Origin: Certhia americana | Taxonomy: Eukaryota > Chordata > Aves > Passeriformes > Certhiidae | Direction: 5' to 3' | DNA length: 64,000 bases | NCBI GenBank assembly: GCA_018697195.1 | Contig: CM031866.1 | Span: 8,404,854 to 8,468,853, forward strand | Shown: positions 40,050 through 52,600 of the stretch, piece by piece | Layout: each line of letters opens with the position of its first letter | Numbering within the stretch: position 1 is the stretch's first letter | Translations under genes and position numbers: made by a program | The notes under the pieces: generated by a model | The model's input: the letters and a program-made list of their open reading frames with translations, nothing else | Databases searched by the model: none | What the model was told of the DNA's origin: nothing

Positions 40050-43000
40050 AAGAAAGCAAAATTCCAAACTACTCCTTTTTGCTACATTTTTTACAGAGAG
40101 AGCCATTAGAAAGGAAGAGGCCTGTGGACCTGTTCCCCATGAAATTCATCAGTAGAGTCAGCAGCTTAAATGCAAAATGCCTTCTGCTTCCTCTGGATTG
40201 ATACACCATTGACATTGCCCAAATCAAATTAGTATCATTGAAAAGCATATATTCACACACCTTAATGAAAAGTACCATTCATTCATAATTTCTTGTTATG
40301 CCACCTTTTTTCTGCATTTTATATGGTCCACTGTAAGAAGCAGTATTCCATCTGCCAACCACTGAATGACAAAACAAAATTTTGTGTTCCTGCAATTCCA
40401 ATTTTGCCATTTCCACTCACATTAATGGCCGCACAAAGAGAAGAATGGCTCAGCTAGCTCAAGACAGAGACTCTGTAGCTGACATGGCCTTCCTGAATGA
40501 TATGAATGATAGCATAGCTGACATGTTCAGTCCTTAACAGAGGTACAAGAGGAAATAAGATGAACCAGAAGTGAAACAGAACCATATCATTTTCAGCAGT
40601 ATGATTAGATTGCTTATTTCTAGCTGGACATGTATCCTTCTTATCTACTCACTGTGCTGAGCCAAAATGCCAAAAGCATAAAACATAGCTGTTTGAGGTC
40701 ACTGTAGCATTAGTCAATTTTTTTTACTGGAGAAAAAGAAAGACATGCTGTTCATTTTATTGAATTTATATACTGACACATGATAAAAATCCAACCTCAA
40801 CCAAAGATTCGTGCAGGAAGACTCCTCAGTGGCTGAACAAAAACGTGCAGCTGGCACAGATCACATGATTTTTTTCCCTAGTCAGAAACTCTGATTACTC
40901 TTAAATGCATTTTCCGAAGATTCTAGAACACAAATAATTTACAACTTTGCTTATCAAATGCTATAGCTAAAGTTTATCATAAATTTACAATATAGTAATT
41001 ATAACATGACAAGGCTAACTGATTCCCAACAGAACTACCCCTGTACCTTTTATTCTTCTACTAAGTACAACTATTCTTTTTTCTAAAGCAGTTCTAAACA
41101 AATTATGGACAAATGTTGCTTCTCCCATATATAGTATGCAATAGCATCTGAATGACTATGATTGAGTGAAATCATCACAGCTGGAGAACAGGAAATAACC
41201 TGAGGTTGAAGAGAGTCAGAAAATTATCTGCTCCCAGGTCCAGAAGGTCTCCTTGGCTGCTGGGGTCTGCAGTGGCAGTGTATGAATGAATTAAATACAA
41301 GAGTCAGAATAAAAGGCAATGCTCTTGAAGTTGAACAATACCAACTAATGAAACCTCTGGCCTCAGGTTTTATATATCTATGTGTTTTTACTTCAAAGTC
41401 GTTCTTAGTCATAGTTAAAGTTCAAAGACCCCGAAAAATAAAGAATACTTTATCCAAGATTGTATTTAGTATTGTGTAATTGGAATCTCTACATGACTGA
41501 AAAAAGTTTCAAGTGATTATTGATGAAACTTTCTGTAAGTATAGTTCCTCACATTTCTTCCTCAGCCAAATATAAAAATGAATGGTGAAGTTTGATTATT
41601 TATTTGATGCTGAGTGTTATAGTAAGCACTCCACTAGGCCCAGCTGTTCTCTCAGATATTTTTAAATGGGCTTTCTTTGGCTTATCAATTTACTGATTTA
41701 GCAGTCAATTTGTTTACTTGTGCATTTCTCTAGGTATATGATCATGTTATATCAGCAGCTGTAACTGTTGCCTGGGGATATTTTTTTGGACAAAATGGAT
41801 TACTCAATGCCTCTTCTCATCTGAATTCGAGATGTGTTTCTGTCTGGAATAGCAACCTCTCATGACATGCAGCATAAAAGAACAACTTGTATAATGCTTT
41901 TGCTCTTTCTGACTATTCTTTCACATTCCAAATATTCATGGTGTCCTATCCCAGCTACTTTTAACTAACGAACAAAATTTAGGAAGTGATAATTTTTCAG
42001 GAATATAATTTACTCACAGTTTTGCTTAGGAAGAAATTCCTCCTTCATCATTGTTCTTTCTGCTCAGTAATCTAGTCTGAACTTGGCACACCAGAAGTTC
42101 TTGGCTTCTTTTCCAGCTGCCCCAGAAAAGGTATGGAGATGTCATCCTCCTCACAATGAATGACAAATCAGAATTGTCCCAGTAGGATGACACAATATAC
42201 AGATTCTGGTAGTACAATCCAATATACTGAACCAAATACCGTAAGGTGATCAATAATAAAAAGGTCTGGGTATTGGTTGGTTGGTTTGTTGGGTTTTTTT
42301 CTTTTCTAGAAATCCATTCTAAACAGTCAACAGTGAGCTACAGGGAAACAAAAGCCAATTTAACACAACTTTTCTGGAAATCTTTAAAGAAACAGTTTTC
42401 AAAACTGGTCTGGAACTCTGAGTGTCCTCTCCTAACCACTGCTGGCTAATGAAGCTTTTGGAAGTAGATCCATTGCTTTGCCTTCACTCTGTCTCTCTAT
42501 TGATCAGGATCCCTTGAAAAGTAGAAAGAACACACCTGGAGATTACAACTGTAGCTACATCTCAAGCAGAGCTCTCTAATGAGGGGATTGTGGTTGTTAG
42601 TACACGTCTCTCCATTTCAACATATGTATGTTTCAAAATAAACAGAAATGCTCATAACACATTTGCATTCCCAAATATTCACATTGATTTTGGCGTACCA
42701 GCACCAGTATTCAGCAGAACACTGGGGGAAAAAAAATGCAAGTAAGCATCTTGAACATCCCATTTTGATTTACTTTCTTGTGGACTAACATCTGTAGGTG
42801 GTCCCAGTACCGAATTGAGACTCCCTGTTGTAGAGTCTACTTCCTAACTCCAGGCTTTAACATCCCACTGCACCATGAAGGAAACTAGTTCACATTCCAG
42901 CCCTTTCTTAAATAGCATGGAAACTGTATACACTCATTCCAGGTATAAAATTAATCTCTTCCTAGTGCTCACTGGCCTATTAGCTTGGCAGCCTTTCAGC

Positions 43001-44255
43001 ACTATGCTTTTAGAGCATCGACACATTTCAAAGGGGAAAGTAATGCGTCTTTAAATTCCTGTTTACAGAATTGAAGATTTTTTGATTCTGTTTCAAAATC
43101 ATAATGATCATGACATAAAACAGGAGAGCAGTGTGCAAAATGAGTTGTCTGTAAGATCTCTATTATTCACATGCATTTTAAACCTTCTGAATTTGAAAAG
43201 ATCCGTTTACTTGAAGCAGCTTAGTGAACTTTAATATTTTGGTAATTGTATGCTACACCAAATAAAGTAATAAGTTCATGTGTAGCATTAAATCAATATG
43301 ATGTTTTTTCCCCAAGCTGCTTCCATTTTGAATAGTTATAACAACACTTGGCATTAAAGAATTTCAGTATAGACATTATTCATATCAAAACCCTTGTATT
43401 ATGATTTCAGAATGCCTGCTGTAATATGTATTATTTACTTAATTATTTGAACATTTCTCTCTGATTAATAAGTTGGTTCTGTAAACAGTTTCTTATGTAA
43501 TTAACTGTGGACAATTGGTTGATATTAGTTACTGTTTGTAGTAACACTCAATGAGATTACAAAGGGCATAAAGTGATTAGAGGGTTCAAGTTCTATACAT
43601 CATACAAGCATCTAATTATATTTGCTTGTTGCTATATGAAATCATATACATGGTAATAATAGAACTGTAAAACTGTAACCACACCTATTAAAACCGAACT
43701 TCCAGAACTGTGTAATAAGCTTGGGTAAAAAGATACTAGTTATTTTGGCAAAAAAGGTGCTAAGGTATTTTCCCGCTGTGTTTTATGTATATAATATGCA
43801 CAAATGTAGTTTGTGTATGCCACACAATGAATATGCCATAGTCTCTTTTTTATACAGAGTGATTTGTAGGATTCACACCTTTGAGTCACTATTTTTAAAG
43901 GAGTTTATCTCCTTGGGAAGGTAAGTCGAATTCAGACTATTCCGTTTTATGTTTCTGTCACTGGTCATTCTTAGCTGTGGAAGCTTCTAGAAAAAGAGAA
44001 GGAAAAGGTTCATTTTCTTGTCACCTGCCCAAGTTTTACACTGATGTAGCTTTGCACTTTGCTGTGGGATCACTTCCCCTTTGCACCAAGAAGTCCAATT
44101 CATACTTTCCATCAAACTCTTGCTATGCTGGCTGACGGGAAAGGCCACCTCGGCTTCTCAGAGCAGTCCGACTGTGCTCTTCATGGTGTCTGTGCAGTGG
44201 CCTCCCCCAAGCCCGGAGCGGTGGCTCCCCAAGCCCGGCGGGGCACCGCGGGCCC
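40050..44255. other. AT-rich DNA leading to the CpG island, no gene seen
   Basis: No recognisable gene, RNA or repeat family. Base composition is strongly AT-rich until about 44,150, where GC and CpG rise abruptly toward the promoter region. Confidence 0.55.
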
Positions 44256-44260
44256 GGCTC

Positions 44261-44728
44261 CCGTCCCTCAGTCCCTCAGCCCTTCCGTCCCTCAGCCCTT
44301 CAGTCCCTCAGTCCCTCAGCCCTTCAGTCCCTCAGTCCCTCAGCCCTTCAGTCCCTCAGTCCCTCAGTCCCTCAGTCCCTCAGCCCTTCAGTCCTTCAGT
44401 CCCTCAGCCCTTCAGTCCCTCAGCTCCTCAGCCCTTCAGTCCCTCAGTCCCTCAGCCCTTCAGCCCCTCAGTCCCTCAGCCCTTCAGTCCCGCAGTCCTT
44501 CAGTCCCTCAGCCCTTCAGTCCCTCAGTCCCTCAGTCCCTCAGCCCTTCAGTCCCTCAGTCCCTCAGTCCCTCAGCTCCTCAGCCCTTCAGTCCCTCAGC
44601 CCTTCAGTCCCTCAGTCCCTCAGCCCTTCAGCCCCTCAGCCCTTCAGCCCTTCAGCCCCTCAGTCCCTCAGTCCCTCAGTCTCTCAGCCCTTCAGTCCCT
44701 CAGTCCCTCAGCCCTTCAGTCCCTCAGC
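44261..44728. repeat. Promoter-proximal 8-bp minisatellite, about 58 units
   Basis: A near-perfect tandem array of an 8-bp unit in two main forms, CAGTCCCT and CAGCCCTT, with rare CAGCTCCT, CAGCCCCT and CAGTCCTT variants. The forms are arranged in irregular larger blocks, as expected from unequal exchange. On the minus strand each unit carries GGG, so GGG recurs every 8 bases with about 5-base loops, which is the spacing of a long row of possible G-quadruplexes. Eight is not a multiple of three and the units contain no stop, so frames on the plus strand stay open through the array and read as Ser/Pro/Gln/Leu repeats; these are not genes. The array ends about 130 bases before a TATA-like box. 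Confidence 0.95.
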
Positions 44729-44785
44729 CGGTGCGGGCGGCACTGAGGGACGGGGCGGGCCCGGGGGGAGCGGGGTCACGGCCGG

Positions 44786-44815
44786 CAGGTGACAGCGCAG
44801 GTGACAGCCCAGCTG
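44786..44815. promoter_or_regulatory. Three E-boxes at exact 12-bp spacing
   Basis: CAGGTG at 44786-44791 and 44798-44803 and CAGCTG at 44810-44815 begin exactly 12 bases apart. Both CAGGTG copies run into TGACAGC, so each is an E-box overlapped by a TGACAG motif of the MEIS/PKNOX/TGIF type; a reversed CTGTCA follows the third. CAGGTG is also the preferred site of Snail/ZEB repressors and of some bHLH factors. Position, about 45-75 bases upstream of the TATA-like box, fits a proximal promoter element. Factor identity is inference. Confidence 0.45.
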
Positions 44816-44857
44816 TCACAGCCCAGCCGTGAGCTGCCCGGCCCGGGGCGGTGAGCG

Positions 44858-44865
44858 TTAAATAG
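44858..44865 (+). promoter_or_regulatory. TATA-like box
   Basis: TTAAATAG is the only AT-rich octamer in an otherwise GC-dense 300-base stretch and lies about 90 bases upstream of the candidate start codon. It would place transcription initiation near 44,888-44,895 and give a 5' UTR of about 55-60 bases on the first exon. The sequence departs from a consensus TATA box at its start, and many CpG-island promoters lack one, so this is tentative. Confidence 0.4.
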
Positions 44866-44948
44866 CGAGGGGGCACAGCCGCCCGCCCCAGAGCACAGGG
44901 GGCGCCGCCGCCGGCTCGGGTCGCCTCAGCGACCGGGTGCCTTCGGAC

Positions 44949-44957
44949 ATGGAAGCT
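44949..44957 (+). CDS. Candidate first coding exon (Met-Glu-Ala, then splice donor)
   Basis: An ATG with G at -3 and G at +4 (strong Kozak context) lies inside the CpG island. It is followed by GAA GCT and then GTGAGT at 44958, a good donor apart from the T at the last exon base. If this donor is used, the first exon contributes three codons and ends in phase 0. Without splicing the frame would end after 33 codons in a glycine-rich, unrecognised peptide, which makes splicing the better reading. Very short first coding exons followed by a large intron are common in vertebrate genes. Three residues are not enough to name the gene. No downstream exon is certain; phase-compatible candidates are at 46086-46113 and 62210-62272. 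A non-coding first exon is the main alternative. Confidence 0.42.
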
Positions 44958-47900
44958 GTGAGTACCTTCCCGGCGGGCGGCTCCGGGACCTCGGGGCTGT
45001 GTGGTGTTGGGATGAGAGGCAGTCCCCGTGGAGTCTCGGGGCCGGGCTGAGGCTGGACCGGTGCCTTGCGGGAGGCCGCCCGCTCCGGAGCTGCTGTGAG
45101 GGGCCCGAGCGGCGGGGCCTGCCCCGCTGCCCGCCGGCCGCACGTGGCAGCGCCGCGACGCCGAGGAGCCATCGTGAGGCGGCGGGGACGGAGCGGCCCC
45201 GGCCCCGGTCCGGGGAGCGCCAACCGGGAGAGCGGCGCCTCACGGAACTGCCCCTGCCCGAACCCCAGGAAGGACGGGGCGGCTTTTGGCCTTAACTTTT
45301 TGTCTTGTTTTTGTGTGTATGTGTTTTGGCTTTTTTTTTTTTTTTTCGTAACTGCCAGAGGGCATGATTATTTGCCCTTTCTATTAGGAGGCTTGGGCGT
45401 TGCGCATTTAGGTGATGTTTAATTGCTACCTTGTAAAGCTTTTGATAGCAGTCAGGGAAGTGTTTTTGCGCTCATAACTTATTGAAATATATATGTATGT
45501 TAACAAGATTACTGAGAAATTGACAGCAGTATCACATTATTGTCTGAAGCCTTCTTCCAGGGGAAGACCCTCTGGTTTCATTTTACTTATTCTGCTATTT
45601 AGGGTAAAGTCTCAGATTTACTGTGATTCTTGAACTTTCAATGAGTTACACAAACTGTGGTTTTGTGTCATACGAGTTAACGTTTTGATTTCCTCCTCCA
45701 TTCAGACATACCATCTTGGATTTTGGCAATGCTTTTTATTTTTCAACTACCAAGAGGCTGAAACACGGTATACCTCTTGAGACAAGCATTCTCATAATGC
45801 TTATTCCTTACAGGTGACTGTGGCTTCCTCTTGTGTATAAAGGTGTCTACAAAAAGACAGTTCTAAAGGATGTACAAAAATGCATTAATACCTTTCTTTT
45901 TCCTTTGCGTCCTAATACATTTTCTCTTAGAATATTCTCTGCAATTCTTCTTGTGGCTAAATTGAGGGTAACATGTTACCTTCAATAAAATGAGCTGCTT
46001 ATCTGTGAAATAGATTGTCTTAATTATAGTATTTCATTTGATTTCCTCTGGACAGTTCTTCAGTTGCTGTATGTTTGCTTTGAAGGACAGTTTTGAAATA
46101 GTGAGTCTTTCAGGTATGCTGGATGCTTCTCCTAAAAAAGAAGGAAAAAAAAATAACACTCCTCTGACTCTTTTATAGTCTCATGTGAATAAAGGAGTGG
46201 ATAAAAGATATTTAATCAGCTGTTGGTGTGTATGATGGCTGTCCTCATTCTAGTTTTTTTCCATTCTTTGTTAGTTTTAAACCATTGTAATTAGACAGAG
46301 CGATGGTATTAATACCAGTTGGGATAACAGACATAAATACAAATATGCACAGGATTTAATGATTTTAGGTTACAGAGCACTCTAACAGCCATATGTGCAA
46401 ACTATGACAGATAAATCACAAAACTCCACTGTTCAAAGTCAGAATGCCAAAGATAGCTTTGGAAGCCTTCAGTGAAGGGAATTCTTAGGTGGGAAAGTAG
46501 ACTGGATAAGCTTTGAGCATTTTATGAATACCACAGACCATTCCAAATATGTGCCCATCTTGCTAATGCAGAAAGTTTTGCTTGAGGGAAGGCAAAAGTA
46601 AAGGGCTACAAAACCAGGTTTTCATTAAAAATGGTGTTTGCCTGGACAATCTTGAGTCTGTTACCTTCTGTATTATGGAATTCATTTAATTTTTTCTCAT
46701 TATGTGCCTTTCCAGGCACATGGTTTGCTCATCTCGCATAAAAGGATGACACTGACTTACTGGGGATCTTTGGTTTGTCTTTTGCCCTTTGTAATGGGAT
46801 AATCAGATAATCATACTGCAAGACATAAAACTGAATTGTGCTGCACACATACATGCAAGTCCTTTAGCATTTCTTAATGGGAAGTTTCAATTTTGCAACC
46901 TGTTTTGTGGGATTTTTTTCCAATATGTGTTTTGATGTTATTTTTCATGCATGCAAAAAACTTTTGTAAAACTCATGGAATCATGCTCCTTGGCAATACG
47001 TTAGGATCGAAAGGGCAGAGCCTGTTGAAGGAACATCACACATTGGATCTTCATTTCACTGGGCTTGTTGGTAACAAAAAACAGACTGCTAAAAGGATAA
47101 CTGGGCAGAGTGCAGACTTGTGTTTTGTAAATGGATTTTGTAGCTGTTTGCTGACAACTTGTTTGAGAAATCTCTATTCCTGAGCTCTTTACCCTCTTGC
47201 ATTGCCCCCCATCTGTTCTTGTCCTTCCTATCTCCCTTCAAATCTGTCACCTAAGTATGTTTCTTGTCCTCTGTTCCCCAGGGAGGGGGAAACTGCAGAA
47301 GGAATTTTTTTCTTCTTCTAACGGTCTGAATGTTTTGAGTATGTTGTGTAAAGGCATTCATTCTCCTCTCTGTTCTGGGTCCTGTTGTTACACTGGCCAC
47401 TTCCTTCAGCTAGTAGAAGTATTTTGATTAAAATTTATGTTCAGTCGTAGCATACCCTGCAGTCCAGAGCTTCTGCAGTCTCTACTCCTTTATAAATGTT
47501 TATGACTTAACCCTTGCTGTACTACTGTGGTAAGAAAGCATTCATTTTCCCACACAGGGAAGAGAGGGAGGAAGGTGCACTGATGATTCAGAGGTGTGAA
47601 GCACTTGCAGGACCTGCACATGAAACCCCTGATGTCTTACAAACAAGTTTTTCTAAGATCACAGAGGGAACTGGGCCAGGGGCTTGGATGCATGTGTTCA
47701 GCTTACATCTAACAAACACTTCCAGTGCAAAGCACTCAATTACATTTGCATTTCTTTCATTCTAGTCCAGAAAAGTGTCTTGTCACTCTTCAGAATATTG
47801 ATTCTCACAGTTGGTCTTTTATTCATCTCATCTTAGTATGCATAGAATTTTTTTATATATACTTCTGTGCCCATTTTTTAAGTACAAGCATATTTATAAA

Positions 47901-49612
47901 TATATATACATTACTATTTTGGTATAGACTACTTAGTAGGTGATGATGTAATTCAGTTTTTTTGGTCTATCCCACATTGCTTCATATTTCCAAAGTCAGT
48001 TCTTACACCATGACTGGAAACAAATGCTGCTTCCTAGTGAAAAGTAATGTATGATACATGAAGTGTCAGGCAATTCATCAGGAGTAAGGAGGAGATGGCC
48101 CTAAGGCAAACAGTTTGCTCTTTAGAATATAATAGTTACTTAACCCTTTAACTCAGTGAGCATGTGTATGAAGAAGAAACTGGAGGAAGAAAGTCCTTCT
48201 CAAGAAGAAATACAAATTCTCTATCTTGAAATGTTTGTGTAAGAGAGCAAACCCTCAGCCTATCAGTGCTGGTAATTATGAGCAATTCATTTAAATTATG
48301 AAAACTGCATCTGAGTTTGTTTCTTGTGAACTGTGGATAGTTATTTCAAGTGTTTTTAACATTATTAGTGGCACGTTCCCCAAATGGAAAATAGTTGAAG
48401 GTATGTTAATGTCTTTCTGCCCAAGTCCAACCTTGCTTATTGTTTGTTTGTTTCCAACAAGAGCTGCAAAAACTGTATTAATTTCAGTGTGATTTCTTCC
48501 ACAGATGGAAGCCTAAAGTGTCTTATTCAAACCATTTAAAGAAATACTGATGCTCAACTTGAATCCTAACCTTCTGGAAAGCAAACTGGAAGTAGTTTTA
48601 GGAAGTGCATTATTCATAAGTACATTTGTTGTTAGTGCAAGCCTTGCCTTATTTTTTGCTGCCTTAGTTTTTTTTTTTTTAAGAAAAGCCACACACAGAC
48701 TGGAAGTTTGAACATATTTTGCACAGGAGAAACAAATTAAACTGCCTAGATATCTGCTTTCAAATCCACAAAATAAACCTGGTGAAGGTTGCAGTCTTAC
48801 TCTAAGAGCTGTGACCTTGTTTGCTGTTTATAGCCACAGATGCTTTTGCCTGCAGTAGTGTACGAAGAATCTTTGATACACTTCATATCTACTATTGTTA
48901 TTTTGAAATAAAATTGATTTTACCTTTTTATATGAAGTGGCATGCATTTATATTTGCTGATGGCTTTTTAGCTGCTGTTTAACTGCTGGTAGGTCAGTGT
49001 GTGCTTCTAGGAATCAGAATGTTTATTTTGTTGCATTTTTTTCCTTTGGTGCAGTATTTACAGAGGAAAAATATTTTTAACAATGTTATTCTTTGCAGGG
49101 CTGCTGTTTTTATTTTAAAGTAGCTGGTTTAGACCCAGACCGAACAAAGTACTTAAACACATGTGCAACTTTAAGCTCAGGGACTATTCACAAACTTAGA
49201 AGTTGCATGCAAATTTGTGTCCCTAGGGCCAGATCAGACCCAGAGAAAGAGTTGTGGAGTTTGCTATACGGCTTTTGGATTAGAAATCCTGTTGATTTAA
49301 GGCCTGAATAGTCTGTTTAGCTGAAGGGCAGTTAATGGATATTCTGATTCCAAAAGGGTAAAGCAGTGTCCTGGGTCTGAAGACATGAACATAAAACTGT
49401 TAAGAAGTTTTTACTTGTCATTTTAGGTCTAGGACCACAGATGGTGTGAAAAAAGGAGTGCTATCTGATGCTAGCCCTTAACTTCTAATTCCTGTCTTTG
49501 AGGAAATACAAGGATGGATTTGCTAATTGTCACTGATAGCCTTCTGTCTGTGCTTTAGTTAATCAAAGTTTCTGGAAGAAGAATGTTTTATATTTTTTCT
49601 GTCCTTCTACCT

Positions 49613-49613
<1 letters not shown>

Positions 49614-49646
<33 letters not shown>
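49614..49646. repeat. Poly(A) tract (A33)
   Basis: Thirty-three uninterrupted A residues, the longest homopolymer in the window. No polyadenylation signal or GC-rich body precedes it, so a retroposed origin is not supported. Length is likely to be polymorphic. Confidence 0.92.
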
Positions 49647-49650
<4 letters not shown>

Positions 49651-52600
49651 AATTTTAAAGTAAAAAATTACTTAGAAAAGGTTCAGCACAGCCCTCAGTT
49701 ACTCCTGAAGGGGTTAATGCAGCAAAACTCTTGGAGACATCTGGCAGAAGCTGTGGGTGTTGGGTGTGGCAGATCCCAGGGCCGTACCAGTCTCTACAAG
49801 GGAGCTGTCATCCTCCTTGATTTATCCTTCCCTAATGTCACGGGGTATGGATGTTGAAACTGTGGCTAGAATGTGAAATACGAAAAACATGAAGATTATG
49901 ATTTAGTGTCTGGGGAGGCTCATTGTTGGCCTCTGTTCACAAGTTGTAAGCATCGGAGGTAGCTTGACACAGGTTACAAAATCTGGTATGTAGCACAAAA
50001 AAAAAAGAAAGGCAAGAATATTTTGGCGTTTGGAACTCCTACATGTGTTAGTGCACAAAAACGAGTGACGGCAACAGTGAAATCAAAGACTGTGTTGATG
50101 ATATATTACACTGGAAGCACATTGAAGGTGCTTGTAAATAACATTTAAATAAATGTACTTTCTGGTTCTTCATTTGCAAATAAATATAACAGGAACAGTA
50201 GATGAAAAAATAAGGAATTTACTGTCTTCAGTAAAGACAGTTTTATAAATATCTGATAAATTAACAGAGCTCAAGTATAAGAATATTGTGTTTGTGGTTT
50301 GGCATCTTTTTGAATCTGATATTGATAAAAAGCTAAGTTTTAGCATAAATTTACATGAAGTTTTTTCATAATGAAATTGATTTTGTTCTTTACTTTATTC
50401 TATCCTGACACAGTTAAATATTCTATAATTACAGTATTTGGATCAAAGTGAGTACCCTGGAATTTTTGTCAAAATATCCCCATATAATAAATGTTAATTA
50501 ACTGAAATGAGTTTGTTGTATAAAATTGTTTTTCATGTTTCACTTTCTTAAAGCATAGTGATGAATAGGACTGTGCTTTCATGATGGTAGAATAGAGAGG
50601 TCTTAATCATAGTAGCTTAATACTTAAGTATCAGCAAATCGTATCTAGTGGGTAAAACATTTTCTGATACAGTGTGATGTATATAAAGTCTCATGGGTGA
50701 AGTTCTGTCTTTTTGGACATATATGTATTATTTGGTTGGGTGATAATTCCATTATTATCAATAAAAGTAGTGTATTTTGAATTAAAGTTTTGCTGTCTAC
50801 AATTCAGTTTCTAAAACAGCAGTTTCCTGAAAAATAGCTGAGAGCTTAAGGTAGTATCTACGCTTGTATAAGCTGTAATTTAGCCAGTTGATGCAGAAAT
50901 TCATAACAAATGAGTTCCAGATTGGGAAATGCATTTTGCAGGATTCAGGTATGAATGACCAAAGTAATAAAGGGTATTTGGGCTGAGGAGCAAAAACAGT
51001 GCTGAATTTCTATTGAGGAAAAAATAAATTAGGTTTTCAAAATACTATGTGTGACATATAAAACAATGGTTTTTAAAGCCATATTTATGGGTTTTTCCTG
51101 TTTGTTGGGGGTTTTTTTGTTATAGTTGGGTTTTTTTGGTCATCTGATTTGTTGAGTTTGCAGTTATTTTAAAGGACAGAAGTAGTGTTGTGCTGTTAAT
51201 GAGGTATTTTAAATGGGTTGGCTCTTTGCCAGAGACAGTTCCTCACACAGACAGCTGGGCAGTTGTTTTCATCTTAATGCACCCGGATGTATGAGAAAAA
51301 TGCTACAGATCAGTTTATACACTCAGGAATATCTGTGAAACTACTGGTTGTAGATGTGTTTTATCAAATATGTTAAGAAATTTGCAGGATTTTCTGAGGT
51401 CTGATTTTGAGGTTGGAGTAGGATTGTGCTTTGAAATGTTGCTGTTACTGTGTTCCCTAAGAAGTTCCACAGCTGGAATTATATTGGGGTTCCACATTAC
51501 CTGTTTTGAAGCAGGAAGAATCTGCTTTTCTGATACCTTTGTACATTGGAGTCTGTCTTGGCATTACTTTATATTAACTTTGCACAGATCTAGGTGATAC
51601 AGCTGATGCAATAGAAGCTGAGGGGCAGTGAAGACTTAGGTATCAAATATGTGTTACTCAGTGGATTATCTTTCTGAATATCTCTGCAGTCTGAATCTTG
51701 TTTGGATTACCAGGTCATTTCATTTCAGTTACGGTGTTGGGATCTTTGTATAATCTTATCTTTGCCTTCTTGTGTTATCATGTAGTACCATCTGAGCTCA
51801 TCAGCTGTAGCTGTCTGATGATGTCTGGAATAGTGGAATATGGAGCCAGTAAGGTTTTGTTAGAGCAATGTACTGGTAATTTTAAAAAAAAACCCAAAAA
51901 ACCCAACCTAACAAAAAAGGTAGGATCACAATATTCTAGGTATTCTGTCTCAAAATAATGTGAGTTTGGACTAGTCAGGCCATCTGGAGGGAGTTTGAAG
52001 CCAGAGAAAATGGCTCAGCTATACAAGGCTAAGTGAAAATAAAAAAGGAAGTTACATGGATTCATTATAGATGCATAAACCAAGAAATGAACAAAGTGAT
52101 GAGCTGTAAGATCAGACAATGATGTGCTAATAAATAATGCCTACCCAGCATCTCTCATAAACATGGTATGTTTAAAAAACAAAGATGGGCATTTTTCAGA
52201 AACAAAAGCCTTAGTTTTTGTATCCTGCTGTATGCATGAAAGTAAATGGTTTGAGAAACCCTGTACCAGCAGTGTTCTGCTTCCTCTGGTGTCTCCAGTG
52301 TTGTGTGTGAGTGGCACTGCTGACTATCAGACACAAGCTGTTACTCATGTCTTGTCATGATCAGTCAGTTGCCCTTTTTAATGTCCAAAGAGAGTTTTCC
52401 TGGTAAATACAGGTATGGGTTTCTAACAACCACGCTTCTCTGCTGTTTTGCATCATACCCTCCTGCAAAAATGAGATCAGCTGCTTTTCCTCTTATGGAT
52501 GCCTTCATTTAGGAGATATGTTGAAACAAGTTGTCATAGAGAGAAGGATCGTTCCTAATAGGTACAGAAAGTCTGTGGGCTCACAGTTTGAAAGGCCCTT

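Larger units (their letters stand above)
44729..45295. promoter_or_regulatory. CpG island spanning a likely promoter
   Basis: The segment is very GC-rich with dense CpG, in sharp contrast to the AT-rich DNA on both sides. It contains E-box-like sites, a TATA-like box, a short candidate 5' UTR and first coding exon, and the start of an intron. GC content falls back to background just after 45,295. CpG islands of this kind mark promoters of vertebrate genes. The orientation is inferred as plus-strand from the order of box, ATG and splice donor; a divergent transcript on the minus strand cannot be excluded. Confidence 0.82.

Noticed and set aside
44059..44832. 257- and 221-codon Ser/Pro/Gln-rich frames
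   Set aside because: Produced by the 8-bp tandem array, whose phase cycles through all codon positions without stops; no splice or start context.
44724..45295. Long open frames on both strands in the CpG island
   Set aside because: High GC lowers stop frequency; the peptides are low-complexity Ala/Gly/Pro/Arg and overlap one another on both strands.
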